DNA from: Lacinutrix jangbogonensis
GTDB lineage: Bacteria > Bacteroidota > Bacteroidia > Flavobacteriales > Flavobacteriaceae
Reading direction: 5' to 3'
Assembly (NCBI RefSeq): GCF_000797445.1
Contig: NZ_JSWF01000032.1
Coordinates: 148,584-212,583 of the forward strand
Length of the DNA stretch: 64,000 nucleotides
How positions within the stretch are numbered: position 1 is the first letter of the stretch; the number at the start of each line of letters is the position of its first letter. A model generated the notes under the pieces. The model worked only from the letters and a program-made list of their open reading frames with translations. It did no database searches and was not told the origin of the DNA. A program made the position numbers and the translations under genes. Shown piece after piece: positions 25,405 through 34,253 of the stretch.

Positions 25405-27327
25405 TTATAACTTGAGATCAGGTTTATTTGGTAATTCAATGATGGCTTCCATTGGAATAACTTGATATTGCGATTCACGATTTATTTTAAAAGGTTTACC
25501 AGAATAAGGTTTCGCATATTCGTTTTCCAAACTATGAGTTAATAACCACTCCTCTAAATCTTTTCTAGTAATAGTTCTATTAATGTATTTCTCTATCATT
25601 AAGCTGGCAATTCTTCCAGCAAACCTGCTTCCAAAATAGCCGTTCTCAACAAATACTGCAATTGCTATTTTTGGGTTGTCTTTGGGTGCAAAAGCTACAA
25701 ATATGGAATGATCCGTAAGTTGAGTTCTTACACTATCTATTATCGCATAATTTTCTACAGTGCCTGTTTTTCCACATATTTCTAGGCCTTTAACCTGAAG
25801 ACTACTTGCTGTGCCTTTATTATAAACTTGAAACATACCTTCAATAACAGGTGTAAAATGTTCTTTGTCTATAGTTGTGTATTTAGGTTTGGTGAAATTT
25901 TCAGGTAGTGTTTTACCCTGTATAGATTTTATAATATGTGGTGTATAATAATAACCACGATTAGCTATTGCGGCTGTCATATTAGCTAATTGTATTGGAG
26001 TAGTAGAAACTTCTCCTTGACCAATGGCATTAGAAATGGTATAAGTAGAATAAAATTCTCTTGGGTAGGCATATTTATAGTATTTTCTATCTGGAATTCT
26101 TCCTTTTTGACCAACAACTAAATCGTTGTTTAAATAATTTCCAAGCCCAAAACTTTTTACATGTTTACTCCAATTATCTATGCCTTTTGAAGCATTATTG
26201 TCTTTATCTAAAATGCGTCTATAGACAGTTGCAAAATAGGCATTACAAGATTTTTGAATACCTAAAACCATGTTTCTTGAACCACCACCACAATGGCATC
26301 CCATAAAACTATTTCCGTATTTGTAACCATCATAGCACGATATGCTTTCCCTTGTTGATATTACGTCTTCTTGCAAAGCTACAAGCGCATTCATTAGCTT
26401 AAATGGAGAGCCAGGATTATAAACACCTTGCAAGCTTCTATTAAATAAAGGTTTTGCAATAGAGTCTCTTATTAATGTATTGAAGTTTTTAGAGCGCTTT
26501 CTGCCAACTAAATCGTTAGGGTTGTATGTTGGTGCAGCAATCATGGCTAAAATTTCGCCAGTACTTGGTTCTATAGCAATTATTCCTCCACGTTTATTCT
26601 GCATTAGCCATTCTCCATAAGCTTGTAATTCAGAATCTATTGTGATTGTAATATCTTTTCCTTGTTCTGGAATAATGTTTTCTTTACCATTTTTATAGGG
26701 TCCTATATTTCTATTAAATCTGTCTTTTTGAATAAGTTTTAGACCTTTTTCACCACGTAAAATATCTTCATAAGACTTCTCAACACCTTGCTTACCAATA
26801 AGGTCACCCATTTTATAATAGTCATCTTTCGCGATGTCTCTATTGTTTACTTCGCCAATATCGCCTAATACATTAGCTCCAATGGTTGTTTCGTATTGTC
26901 TTAAAGAACGCTTCTGAATATGAAAACCTTTAAATTTCCTCATTTTTTCTTGAAGCACAGCATAGTCTTCCTTCGATAAATGCGAAACTAAAGGTGATGG
27001 TATTCGCCAAGAATATTTTTTTGCTTTTTTAAACTGACTAATAAAACGAGCCTTATCAATTTTTAGTAATTTACAAAATTCTAACGTATCTAATGCAACT
27101 ACTTCTCTGGGGATAACCATAACATCGTAAGAGGGTTGGTTGGCTACTAAAAGTTTGCCGTTTCTATCGTAAACAAAACCTCTTTTTGGGTAGTCGTACA
27201 CTTTTCTAATAGCATTGTCGTCAAAAACACTATCGTTGTTAGAGGTGTGAATTTGTAAGTAGTAAAGCCTCGCAGTAAAAATAACACCAACGAGAATAAC
27301 AGAAAGGAAGAGTAAAAATTGTCTCAT
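25405..27327 (-). CDS. mrdA: Penicillin-binding protein 2 (elongation transpeptidase)
   Basis: A 640-residue class B penicillin-binding protein. It has one N-terminal membrane helix (MRQFLLFLSVILVGVIFTAR) and a pedestal/dimerisation domain with YPKRGFVYDRNGKLLVANQP. The C-terminal transpeptidase domain carries all three catalytic motifs: SxxK as GSPFKLMNAL, SxN as KSCNAYF, and KTG as CGKTGTVEN. It cross-links peptidoglycan together with RodA in the elongasome. Its start codon overlaps the mreD stop by four bases, showing translational coupling. An unusual feature is a Cys within the SxN motif and another close by (SCYDG, MGCHCGGG). Confidence 0.95.
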   Translation of the reverse strand: MRQFLLFLSVILVGVIFTARLYYLQIHTSNNDSVFDDNAIRKVYDYPKRGFVYDRNGKLLVANQPSYDVMVIPREVVALDTLEFCKLLKIDKARFISQFKKAKKYSWRIPSPLVSHLSKEDYAVLQEKMRKFKGFHIQKRSLRQYETTIGANVLGDIGEVNNRDIAKDDYYKMGDLIGKQGVEKSYEDILRGEKGLKLIQKDRFNRNIGPYKNGKENIIPEQGKDITITIDSELQAYGEWLMQNKRGGIIAIEPSTGEILAMIAAPTYNPNDLVGRKRSKNFNTLIRDSIAKPLFNRSLQGVYNPGSPFKLMNALVALQEDVISTRESISCYDGYKYGNSFMGCHCGGGSRNMVLGIQKSCNAYFATVYRRILDKDNNASKGIDNWSKHVKSFGLGNYLNNDLVVGQKGRIPDRKYYKYAYPREFYSTYTISNAIGQGEVSTTPIQLANMTAAIANRGYYYTPHIIKSIQGKTLPENFTKPKYTTIDKEHFTPVIEGMFQVYNKGTASSLQVKGLEICGKTGTVENYAIIDSVRTQLTDHSIFVAFAPKDNPKIAIAVFVENGYFGSRFAGRIASLMIEKYINRTITRKDLEEWLLTHSLENEYAKPYSGKPFKINRESQYQVIPMEAIIELPNKPDLKL

Positions 27328-27833
27328 TTTTTATTTGAACCACTAAAAATTATAGTTATTAAAAGACATAATAAAATAGTGAATATACTAGAGAATAACG
27401 TATTTTTGAGTACTAAAAGTATTTTCGAAAAGTTAAAAATTTCAAACGAAAATAAAACAAAGTGATGGATAACAGTTAGTATAGAAATGTAGGTAATACG
27501 TTGTCCAAAATCTGAAGTGCTAAATTTTATTGTTTGATGCTCATAAACAGCACCAAAACTAAATTTTAAAGCTGCTGGTCTAATAAAAGCGATTGTTAAT
27601 GCTGCAGCTGCATGTATGCCTCCAGAATCTAAAAATAAATCTATAGAGAAGCCTAACAGAAAGCTTAATAGAATAAACGCCATTCTATTATTTTTTATTG
27701 GAAAAAGGATAATGAATAATATATATGGATACGGATTTATATACCCCATAAAATTTACATGACTTAACAATAGCACCTGTACTAAAATAAGTACAATAAA
27801 ACGGATGGTATGTATAGATAAAAGATTAGTCAT
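27324..27833 (-). CDS. mreD: Rod shape-determining protein MreD
   Basis: A 169-residue inner-membrane protein with about five helices. Sequence identity in this family is low, but size, topology, the FSIDLFLDSGGIHAAAALTI segment and position between mreC and mrdA make the call safe. MreD works with MreC to connect MreB filaments to the peptidoglycan synthases. Its start overlaps mreC by eight bases and its end overlaps mrdA by four. Confidence 0.92.
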   Translation of the reverse strand: MTNLLSIHTIRFIVLILVQVLLLSHVNFMGYINPYPYILFIILFPIKNNRMAFILLSFLLGFSIDLFLDSGGIHAAAALTIAFIRPAALKFSFGAVYEHQTIKFSTSDFGQRITYISILTVIHHFVLFSFEIFNFSKILLVLKNTLFSSIFTILLCLLITIIFSGSNKK

Positions 27834-28644
27834 TGTTGTCTAATAATTTTTCTATTAGTTTCTTATCCTCATTTTCAATAATATAAACGTGCTCGATATT
27901 TGTCATGTCGTTAAAAAGAGCGACTTCAATTTCATAATAATTTTCTGCTATGTCCAATTTAAAATTAGATATAGTACCGATAGGAATCCCTTTTGGGAAA
28001 ATGGTAGAACGACCAGAAGTAATAATTGTATCTCCAGTTGCAACAGAAGCTATTTTTGGAATCTCTGTAAGCTGTATAAATTCTGGCGAGTTACCATCCC
28101 ATTTTAGATCTCCAAAATGGTTGCTTTTTTTAACTAATGCACTAATGCTGCTTGTTGTATTTAATATAGAAAGAACAGTTGCGAAATTCGAATCTGTTTT
28201 TTCAATAATACCAATAATACCTTTGCTTGAAACAACGCCAAAATCTTGTTTAATATTATCGTTTTTTCCTTTGTTTAAAAGTAGAATATTGTTAGTAGAA
28301 GCATAACTATTTCTAATCACTTGAGCAGCTGTGAATTTATAATGATTCGTAAAATTCACACTATCAGTATAAGTAGAATCAGCATTTTTATTAGTGTTAA
28401 AAAGAATAGCTTTTAATTGGCTATTCTCTTCTTGAAGTAATTTATTTTGTTCTCTTAATCCAAAATAATCGCTTATGTTATTTGAAGTGTTATAAACACC
28501 ACCACTTAAAAAGTTAGCCGAATTAATAAATCTACTTCTATGATAACTGTTCGATTGTATCGTTAACATCACAGAAATAAACAGCAATAGCACAAACAGA
28601 AGAAACGTTTTGTTTCTTAGTATAAAGTTTACTATTTGTTGCAT
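27826..28644 (-). CDS. mreC: Rod shape-determining protein MreC
   Basis: A 272-residue bitopic protein. It has a short cytoplasmic N-terminus, one membrane helix (TFLLFVLLLFISVMLTI), a periplasmic coiled coil (REQNKLLQEENSQLKAIL) and two beta domains with GVVSSKGIIGII and FPKGIPIGTISNFKL typical of the family. MreC activates the PBP2-RodA pair. It lies 15 bases after mreB and overlaps mreD. Confidence 0.94.
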   Translation of the reverse strand: MQQIVNFILRNKTFLLFVLLLFISVMLTIQSNSYHRSRFINSANFLSGGVYNTSNNISDYFGLREQNKLLQEENSQLKAILFNTNKNADSTYTDSVNFTNHYKFTAAQVIRNSYASTNNILLLNKGKNDNIKQDFGVVSSKGIIGIIEKTDSNFATVLSILNTTSSISALVKKSNHFGDLKWDGNSPEFIQLTEIPKIASVATGDTIITSGRSTIFPKGIPIGTISNFKLDIAENYYEIEVALFNDMTNIEHVYIIENEDKKLIEKLLDNND

Positions 28645-28659
28645 CTATTTGGGCTGGTT

Positions 28660-29688
28660 TTATTTAATCAATACGCTTTTGTATTTCGCTAGATTTTTAA
28701 GCGTAATTCCTGTACCACGAACAACAGCACGTAATGGGTCTTCGGCAATATAAACTGGTAAATCTGTTTTTTGAGATAAACGCTTGTCTAAACCGCGAAG
28801 CATAGAACCACCACCAGCTAAATAAATACCAGTATTATAAATATCTGCAGCTAATTCTGGAGGTGTTTGCGATAGTGTTTCCATTACAGCATCCTCGATT
28901 CTAAGAATAGATTTATCTAAAGCCCTGGCAATCTCTCTATAAGAAATTTGAACCTGTTTAGGTTTTCCAGTTAATAAATCACGTCCTTGAACGCTCATGT
29001 CTTCTGGTGGTATGTCTAAATCTTCGGTTGCAGCACCAATTTGAATTTTTATTTTCTCTGCGGTGCGCTCACCAACATATAGATTATGTTGGGTACGCAT
29101 GTAATAAATAATATCGTTCGTAAAAACATCACCTGCAATTTTAACAGATTTGTCACAAACAATTCCTCCTAAGGCAATTACAGCAATTTCGGTTGTTCCA
29201 CCTCCAATATCAACAATCATGTTCCCTTTAGGTTGCATAATATCAACACCAATACCAATAGCAGCAGCCATTGGCTCATGGATTAAATAGACTTCTTTGC
29301 CGTTTACACGTTCGCAAGATTCTTTTACTGCTCGCATTTCTACTTCCGTAATTCCAGAAGGAATACAAACCACCATACGTAAAGATGGAGTAAATAACTT
29401 TTTTTTAAGCGCAGGAATATTTTTAATAAACATGCTTATCATTTGCTCTGAAGCATCAAAATCTGCAATTACACCATCCTTTAAGGGTCTAATAGTTTTT
29501 ATGTTTTCGTGTGTTTTTCCTTGCATTAAATTAGCTTCTTGGCCAACTGCAATTATTTTTCCCGAAATTCGATCTCTTGCAACAATAGAAGGCGCATCCA
29601 CAACAACCTTGTCATTATGAATGATTAATGTATTTGCAGTTCCTAAATCTATTGCAATTTCTTCTGTTAGGAAGTCGAAAAATCCCAT
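28660..29688 (-). CDS. mreB: Rod shape-determining actin-like protein MreB
   Basis: A 342-residue cytoplasmic actin homologue that organises side-wall synthesis. Nucleotide-binding motifs are visible: phosphate 1 as AIDLGTANTLI, phosphate 2 as MIVDIGGGTTEIAVIALGG, and the adenosine motif GIYLAGGGSMLRGLD. It is full length and heads the operon mreB-mreC-mreD-mrdA-rodA. The promoter would be in the 370-base region upstream, where only an imperfect -7 box (TACTTTTA on the minus strand) was seen. Confidence 0.96.
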   Translation of the reverse strand: MGFFDFLTEEIAIDLGTANTLIIHNDKVVVDAPSIVARDRISGKIIAVGQEANLMQGKTHENIKTIRPLKDGVIADFDASEQMISMFIKNIPALKKKLFTPSLRMVVCIPSGITEVEMRAVKESCERVNGKEVYLIHEPMAAAIGIGVDIMQPKGNMIVDIGGGTTEIAVIALGGIVCDKSVKIAGDVFTNDIIYYMRTQHNLYVGERTAEKIKIQIGAATEDLDIPPEDMSVQGRDLLTGKPKQVQISYREIARALDKSILRIEDAVMETLSQTPPELAADIYNTGIYLAGGGSMLRGLDKRLSQKTDLPVYIAEDPLRAVVRGTGITLKNLAKYKSVLIK

Positions 29689-30062
29689 GCGTTAAGTAGT
29701 AATTTATGAAGTTATTATTGTGATGTTGTAAAAGTAATAAAACTAACGAAAAAAACAGCCTTTATTGTACATTGTTCTTGTATAAATTTTTAATGCTGAA
29801 TGATTTAGAATTAACACAAAATAGTAGATACGTTTTTGTATCGCTTTTAGATGTTTTTTGTTTTTATTTTTTGCGCTCCCGCAGAAATATTAAGTGGTGA
29901 ATATAAAATAATATTTTCTGTTAGAAATCACCGATTTGTTCAATTTTTATTTATAATAGCGTGCTTCGATGGATTCCGAAATAAATAAAAAACCTGATAA
30001 GCTTTGACACTTATCAGGTTTAAAAATATTAATATGAGATTCCTTTTTTCTAAAGAATTTAT
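29689..30062. other. Intergenic region between mreB and purH
   Basis: About 370 bases with no gene that I can support. It holds the mreB leader and promoter region at the left end, an AT-rich stretch of unclear role in the middle, and the purH terminator at 29990-30021. No tRNA-like or other structured RNA was recognised. Confidence 0.6.
29986..30026 (-). terminator. Terminator of purH
   Basis: A perfect 11-bp stem (AAACCTGATAA at 29990-30000 with TTATCAGGTTT at 30011-30021) lies about 40 bases beyond the purH stop. On the minus strand it is followed by a T-rich run. Confidence 0.85.
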
Positions 30063-31595
30063 CTAATGTTTAAAATGACGTGTTCCTGTAAATACCATAG
30101 CGACTTCATTGTCATTACAATAATCAATGCTTAATTGGTCTTTTATAGAACCTCCTGGTTGGATTACAGCCGAAACTCCTGCGTTTTTTGCAATTTCTAC
30201 GCAGTCTGGAAACGGAAAAAAAGCATCACTCGCCATAACACTTCCTTTTAAATTGAATTTAAAAGATTGTGCTTTGTGTATCGCTTGGTTTAAAGCATCT
30301 ACACGACTTGTTTGTCCTGTGCCACTTGCACATAATTGTCTGCCTTTTACAAGTACAATAGTGTTAGACTTTGTATGCTTACAAATTTTAGAAGCAAAAA
30401 TTAAATCGTCTAATTCTTCTGTTGTTGGTGCTTTTGTTGTTGCGTTTTTAAGGTCTTCTAATGTGTCTGTTATATTATTTCTGTCTTGCACTAAAATACC
30501 GTTTAAACAAGTTCTTGCAGTAGTTTGCGCAAATTCAGCATTTTTTAAAATTAAAAGCACTCTATTTTTCTTGCCTTTTAAAATGGTTTCAGCTTCAGTA
30601 GAAAAACTTGGAGCAATTACCACCTCGCAAAATAACTTATGGATTTCTTCCGCAGTTGCAGCATCAATTTCAGTATTAGAAATTAGTACGCCTCCAAAAG
30701 CAGAAACAGGGTCGCCAGCTAAAGCATCGGTATAAGCTTGGTGTAAAGTGTTACGTTGTGCTAAACCACAAGCGTTATTATGTTTTAAGATTGCAAAGGT
30801 TGGCGCATCGTTTTTAAACTCTGCCATTAAATTTACTGCTGCATCAACATCTAAAAGGTTGTTGTAGCTTAATTCTTTACCATGTAGTTTGGTGAACATC
30901 TCGTCAAAATTTCCGAAGAAAAAACCACGTTGATGTGGGTTTTCTCCATAACGCAATACTTTTCCGTTAGTTTCAGAAATTTTTAAAGCTGCTATTTCAT
31001 GATCGGCATTAAAGTAATTGAATATTGCAGAATCATAATGAGAAGATACATTGAATGCTTTTGCAGCGAAACTTCTTCTATCTTCTTCAGATAAATCACC
31101 TTTCTTGTCTGTAATCAATTCTAAAAACTCAGCATAATCATCTACCGAAGAAACGCAAATAACATCAGCATAATTTTTTGCTGCTGCGCGAATAAGAGAA
31201 ATACCTCCAATATCAATTTTCTCAATAATATCTTGATTAGCAGCACCCGAAGCTACAGTTTTTTCAAAAGGATACAAATCGACAATTACTATATCAATTT
31301 GTGGAATATCGAATGCCTTCATTTCAGCAACATCACCATCATGATTTTGGCGATTTAAAATACCTCCAAATACTTTTGGGTGAAGTGTTTTTACGCGACC
31401 TCCAAGAATTGAAGGATACGATGTTACGTCTTCCACAGGAACGACTTTAATACCTAAGTCGCTAATAAATTTTTCTGTTCCACCAGTAGAATAAATAGTA
31501 ACGCCTTGTTTATCCAGTGCTTTAACAATTGGCTCTAAGCCATCTTTGCTAAATACCGAAATTAATGCAGATTTAATTGTTTTGTTATTGCTCAT
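30063..31595 (-). CDS. purH: Bifunctional AICAR transformylase / IMP cyclohydrolase
   Basis: A 510-residue cytoplasmic enzyme for the last two steps of IMP synthesis. The N-terminal cyclohydrolase (MGS-like) domain shows SALISVFSKDGLEPIVKAL, STGGTEKFI and GRVKTLHPKVFGGIL. The C-terminal transformylase has ILKHNNACGLAQ (Lys-His pair), SAFGGVLISN, GQTSRVDALNQAIHKA and ASDAFFPFPD. It is a stand-alone unit with its own promoter and terminator, with the mreB operon downstream on the same strand. Confidence 0.96.
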   Translation of the reverse strand: MSNNKTIKSALISVFSKDGLEPIVKALDKQGVTIYSTGGTEKFISDLGIKVVPVEDVTSYPSILGGRVKTLHPKVFGGILNRQNHDGDVAEMKAFDIPQIDIVIVDLYPFEKTVASGAANQDIIEKIDIGGISLIRAAAKNYADVICVSSVDDYAEFLELITDKKGDLSEEDRRSFAAKAFNVSSHYDSAIFNYFNADHEIAALKISETNGKVLRYGENPHQRGFFFGNFDEMFTKLHGKELSYNNLLDVDAAVNLMAEFKNDAPTFAILKHNNACGLAQRNTLHQAYTDALAGDPVSAFGGVLISNTEIDAATAEEIHKLFCEVVIAPSFSTEAETILKGKKNRVLLILKNAEFAQTTARTCLNGILVQDRNNITDTLEDLKNATTKAPTTEELDDLIFASKICKHTKSNTIVLVKGRQLCASGTGQTSRVDALNQAIHKAQSFKFNLKGSVMASDAFFPFPDCVEIAKNAGVSAVIQPGGSIKDQLSIDYCNDNEVAMVFTGTRHFKH

Positions 31596-31618
31596 TAGTA
31601 GTTGTGTTAATAAGCGAG

Positions 31619-31654
31619 CAAATTTACAAAAAAAGGAAATGTAATTAACTCAAA
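31619..31654 (-). promoter_or_regulatory. Promoter of purH
   Basis: On the minus strand a TTTG -33 box (31651-31654) is followed by 24 bases and a perfect -7 box TAAATTTG (31619-31626). This places the start of transcription about 15 bases before the purH ATG at 31595. No purine riboswitch-like fold was recognised. Confidence 0.6.
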
Positions 31655-31771
31655 AAGTCTATTGGGTTTTTAACTAAAAATAGATGTTGTTAACATTTTA
31701 TAGTTAAAGATACAGAACCAAATTATAAAAACTGTATCTTAAGAATGGTTTAAACATTAAAACGCAAACTG

Positions 31772-32200
31772 ATGAAAGTAAAACTACTAGTTATATTAAT
31801 TTCAGTTTTATTTATAAGTTGTCAAAATGATGATGAACAAAATGATACTGAACAAAATAATGATGTTCAAACTGAGGCCATAGAGGGTTCTTGGAATTTA
31901 AAACATGTTTATGGCGGATTTTCACCAGTTAATATAGATTATACTTTTGGCGATGTAAAATGGACTTTTAATGAAAGTAATAGAAATGTTGTTATAGAAA
32001 ATAATGTTCTAACCACTGGTCCAGAAGATATTCATGCTGGATTAGATAGTGGAATCTATAGTTTTGAAATCCAACTCGAAAATGATTTACAAACATTGTA
32101 TATCGATAGTGTAGAAATAGGAACTATACTTATTTCAGGAGATAATTTGGATATTGATAATGGTCTAGCTCTTGATGGTTTTGTTAATAAAGGTAAATGA
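31772..32200 (+). CDS. Small lipoprotein, lipocalin-like
   Basis: A 142-residue lipoprotein: MKVKLLVILISVLFISC followed by an acidic linker (QNDDEQNDTEQNNDVQ). The linker contains an imperfect tandem repeat and resembles a surface lipoprotein export signal. The body starts with a GSWNLKHVYGG stretch as in lipocalin-like domains of Bacteroidota and continues as beta strands (VKWTFNESNRNVVIEN, SFEIQLENDLQTLYID). No function can be given. It converges on the GAF-domain gene with six bases between the stops and no visible terminator. Confidence 0.7.
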   Translation: MKVKLLVILISVLFISCQNDDEQNDTEQNNDVQTEAIEGSWNLKHVYGGFSPVNIDYTFGDVKWTFNESNRNVVIENNVLTTGPEDIHAGLDSGIYSFEIQLENDLQTLYIDSVEIGTILISGDNLDIDNGLALDGFVNKGK

Positions 32201-32206
32201 CTTTTT

Positions 32207-32665
32207 TTATTCTAGTGTTTTAGCAACTTCACTGCAAACAAACTCTAAAAAACGTTCATCTTCTTCTGTAAAAGGATTTGGAGTATTAGAATCTATATCT
32301 ATTTGTCCAATATTTTCACCATTTACAAAAATAGGAATTACAATTTCAGCCTTTACAGTAATACTACAAGCGATATAATTATCTTGAGCAGCAACGTCTG
32401 GTACTACAAAGTTTTCATTACTAACTGCTACTTGACCGCAGATGCCTTTTCCAAAAGGAATAATAGTATGGTCTGTGGGCTCACCAACATAAGGTCCAAG
32501 CTTTAATTCGTTCTTGTTGCCATTTTTAAAATAAAAGCCAACCCAATTATAATGGTTAATATTTGCTTCTAATAACTCACAAATTGACATTAAGCGCTCA
32601 TCTATAGCGATTTTAGAATTAGAAAGTATAGCTTCAGTTTTTTGTTTTAAAGTGTCAAAAATCAT
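32207..32665 (-). CDS. GAF-domain protein, free methionine-(R)-sulfoxide reductase-like
   Basis: A 152-residue single GAF domain with HYNWVGFYFKNGNKNELKLG, FGKGICGQVA, NYIACSITVKAEIVIPI and GQIDIDSNTPNPFTEEDERF, the pattern of fRMsr (YebR/MsrC) enzymes that reduce free methionine-R-sulfoxide. Of the three cysteines known in E. coli fRMsr, two appear to be kept (C76 and C100). The position of the third, ten residues before the first, is His66, so the disulfide relay may differ. It is cytoplasmic, with no signal peptide. Confidence 0.83.
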   Translation of the reverse strand: MIFDTLKQKTEAILSNSKIAIDERLMSICELLEANINHYNWVGFYFKNGNKNELKLGPYVGEPTDHTIIPFGKGICGQVAVSNENFVVPDVAAQDNYIACSITVKAEIVIPIFVNGENIGQIDIDSNTPNPFTEEDERFLEFVCSEVAKTLE

Positions 32666-32746
32666 TAGGATAAAAATTTTAGTAAAAGTATTTAAAAAGG
32701 CGTAGTTTTAAACTCTCAAAATCTAATTATTTTTACAAAAAAAAAA

Positions 32747-33298
32747 TTGAAAACTCTTTTTATAAAGTATAAGTCTGTAATAAAATTTATTCTTACATTT
32801 TTGTTAGTGTATATTGGTTTATCTATAGTATATAACTTATATCTTAATACTTCTATTGGTTCAAAGTATCATCCAGATTATATAACGAATGCAGTAGCAT
32901 ACCAAACGGAAGCTTTGCTAAGTATGGTTGGTTATGAGGCTCAGGTTATTAAACATCCTGAGGAGCCTTCGATGAAGATGATAGTAAGAGGTAAGTATAT
33001 TGCCAGAATAGTAGAAGGTTGTAATGCTATTAGTGTTATTGTTTTATTTATTTCTTTTGTTGTTGCTTTTTCGGGAAAATTAAAAACAACAATTTTATTT
33101 TTATTATCTGGAAGTGTTATTATTTATACTGTAAATCTTATTCGAATCGTTATTCTATCCATTGGATTGTACCATTATCCATGGAGAAATGCTATTTTAC
33201 ATTCAGTAATCTTTCCTGCAATAATTTATGGAATGGTGTTTTTATTATGGATGCTTTGGGTGAATAGATTCTCTAATATTGGTAAAAATAATGGATAA
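32747..33298 (+). CDS. xrtF: Exosortase family protein XrtF
   Basis: A 183-residue inner-membrane protein with about six helices. The predicted catalytic triad of exosortases is present: Cys92 in VEGCNA, Arg133 in NLIRIV, and His152 in LHSVIFPAIIYG. Exosortases are thought to recognise a C-terminal sorting tail and process or anchor exported proteins, much as sortases do. XrtF is the type found in Flavobacteriia. The start is a TTG at 32747 after a long A run; no in-frame ATG precedes the first helix. Its stop overlaps the start of the XrtF-associated gene by eight bases. Confidence 0.9.
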   Translation: MKTLFIKYKSVIKFILTFLLVYIGLSIVYNLYLNTSIGSKYHPDYITNAVAYQTEALLSMVGYEAQVIKHPEEPSMKMIVRGKYIARIVEGCNAISVIVLFISFVVAFSGKLKTTILFLLSGSVIIYTVNLIRIVILSIGLYHYPWRNAILHSVIFPAIIYGMVFLLWMLWVNRFSNIGKNNG

Positions 33299-33719
33299 GT
33301 ATAAAAAATATATCTGGCTATTTTTTCTTTTTGTTTTATTAGCGATGGTCCGTGGTTTTGAAAACGAGCTTTTTTATGATCCGTATCTAAAATTCTTTAA
33401 AGGCGATTATTTGTATATAGATTCTCCTAGACGTGAAGTTTTACATTTAGCACTATCAACATCACTACGCTATTTAATTAACTCCATCGTTTCTTTAGCT
33501 ATTTTATATGGTTTTTTTAAGGATATAAGTATTGTGAAATTTTCGGTTTTAGTCTACGGTTTTTCTTATGTTGTTCTGCTTATATTGTTTTTGTTCTTTG
33601 TATTAAATCCACAACAAGAAGATTATTATATGTTTTTTAATATTCGAAGGTTTTTAATTCAGCCAGTAATACTGTTATTATTGCTTCCGGCGTTTTATTA
33701 CCATAGAAAAAGAACATAA
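33291..33719 (+). CDS. Exosortase F-associated membrane protein
   Basis: About 142 residues from the ATG at 33291 (the frame also has a TTG at 33279). It has about four membrane helices, a conserved MVRGFENELFYDPYLKFFKG segment after the first and RRFLIQPVILLLLLPAFYY at the end. This matches the protein that regularly follows xrtF in flavobacteria. The ATG lies inside the last codons of xrtF, so the two are coupled. It presumably works with XrtF, but its function is not established. Confidence 0.85.
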   Translation: MDKYKKYIWLFFLFVLLAMVRGFENELFYDPYLKFFKGDYLYIDSPRREVLHLALSTSLRYLINSIVSLAILYGFFKDISIVKFSVLVYGFSYVVLLILFLFFVLNPQQEDYYMFFNIRRFLIQPVILLLLLPAFYYHRKRT

Positions 33720-33766
33720 ATTAGTGTTAAAGCTAATAATAATATGCATTGTTTATGTTATTTTAT

Positions 33767-33774
33767 TAACTTTG
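33767..33774 (+). promoter_or_regulatory. -7 promoter box in front of the HYC_CC_PP gene (TAacTTTG)
   Basis: A perfect TAnnTTTG match ends four bases before the GTG start at 33779. Transcription would begin at or just next to the start codon, implying a leaderless message for this metal-linked cluster. A weak TTG lies 15 bases upstream. Confidence 0.5.
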
Positions 33775-33778
33775 TAAT

Positions 33779-34183
33779 GTGAAAATCAGTTTATTAAATA
33801 AAAGTTTATCTTTTTTAATGGCATTTATTGTGTTGTTTTCAACGCTATCATTTACCATTGAGTCTCACTATTGTGGGAATAATTTAATTGATACTGCTGT
33901 TTTTTCTAAAGTGAAGAACTGCGGAATGGAATCTTCAGCAACAACACTAATTAAGAAAAGTTGTTGTAAAGATGAGGTTGTAGTAGTTCAAGGTCAAGAC
34001 CAACTTAAACTTAACACCTTTGACGACCTTAATGTTAACCAACAGATACTTTTTACTTCTTACGTTTATAGTTATATATCTTTATTCATAAGCTTACCAA
34101 AGCAAGTTATTCCTAATGAAGGATATGCGCCTCCAAACCTTTTCTGCGACATACAAGTATTAGATGAGACTTTCCTTATTTGA
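33779..34183 (+). CDS. HYC_CC_PP family protein
   Basis: A 134-residue secreted or membrane-attached protein beginning with a hydrophobic segment (NKSLSFLMAFIVLFSTLSF). The family is defined by three short motifs, all present: SHYCG, KSCCKDE and YAPP. The conserved cysteines and histidine suggest metal binding. Members usually sit in front of heavy-metal-associated and TonB-receptor genes, as here. The start is GTG at 33779, almost on top of the promoter. Function is unknown; a role in metal capture or sensing in the periplasm is an inference. Confidence 0.82.
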   Translation: MKISLLNKSLSFLMAFIVLFSTLSFTIESHYCGNNLIDTAVFSKVKNCGMESSATTLIKKSCCKDEVVVVQGQDQLKLNTFDDLNVNQQILFTSYVYSYISLFISLPKQVIPNEGYAPPNLFCDIQVLDETFLI

Positions 34184-34199
34184 TAGATGGTTTCTTTTT

Positions 34200-34224
34200 C
34201 ATTTCTGCGTAGGCGGAAATCTCA
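34200..34224 (+). repeat. Palindromic repeat, copy 1
   Basis: TCATTTCTGCGTAGGCGGAAATCTC is 25 bases, so it is described by parts: left arm ATTTCTGC, centre GTAG, right arm GCGGAAAT. It matches a family consensus of ATTCCTGC-GTAG-GCAGGAAT flanked by TC and CTC. It sits between the HYC_CC_PP and HMA-MauE genes. Confidence 0.65.
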
Positions 34225-34253
34225 AATAGAAATAAGTTATTAAATAAAACATA

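Noticed and set aside
29700..29990. A small RNA gene between mreB and purH
   Set aside because: I found no stable fold, promoter pair or recognisable RNA family in this AT-rich stretch.
30127..30735. A 202-codon open frame opposite purH
   Set aside because: It lies wholly within purH on the other strand, has no recognisable domain, no promoter and a composition expected from reversed purH codons.
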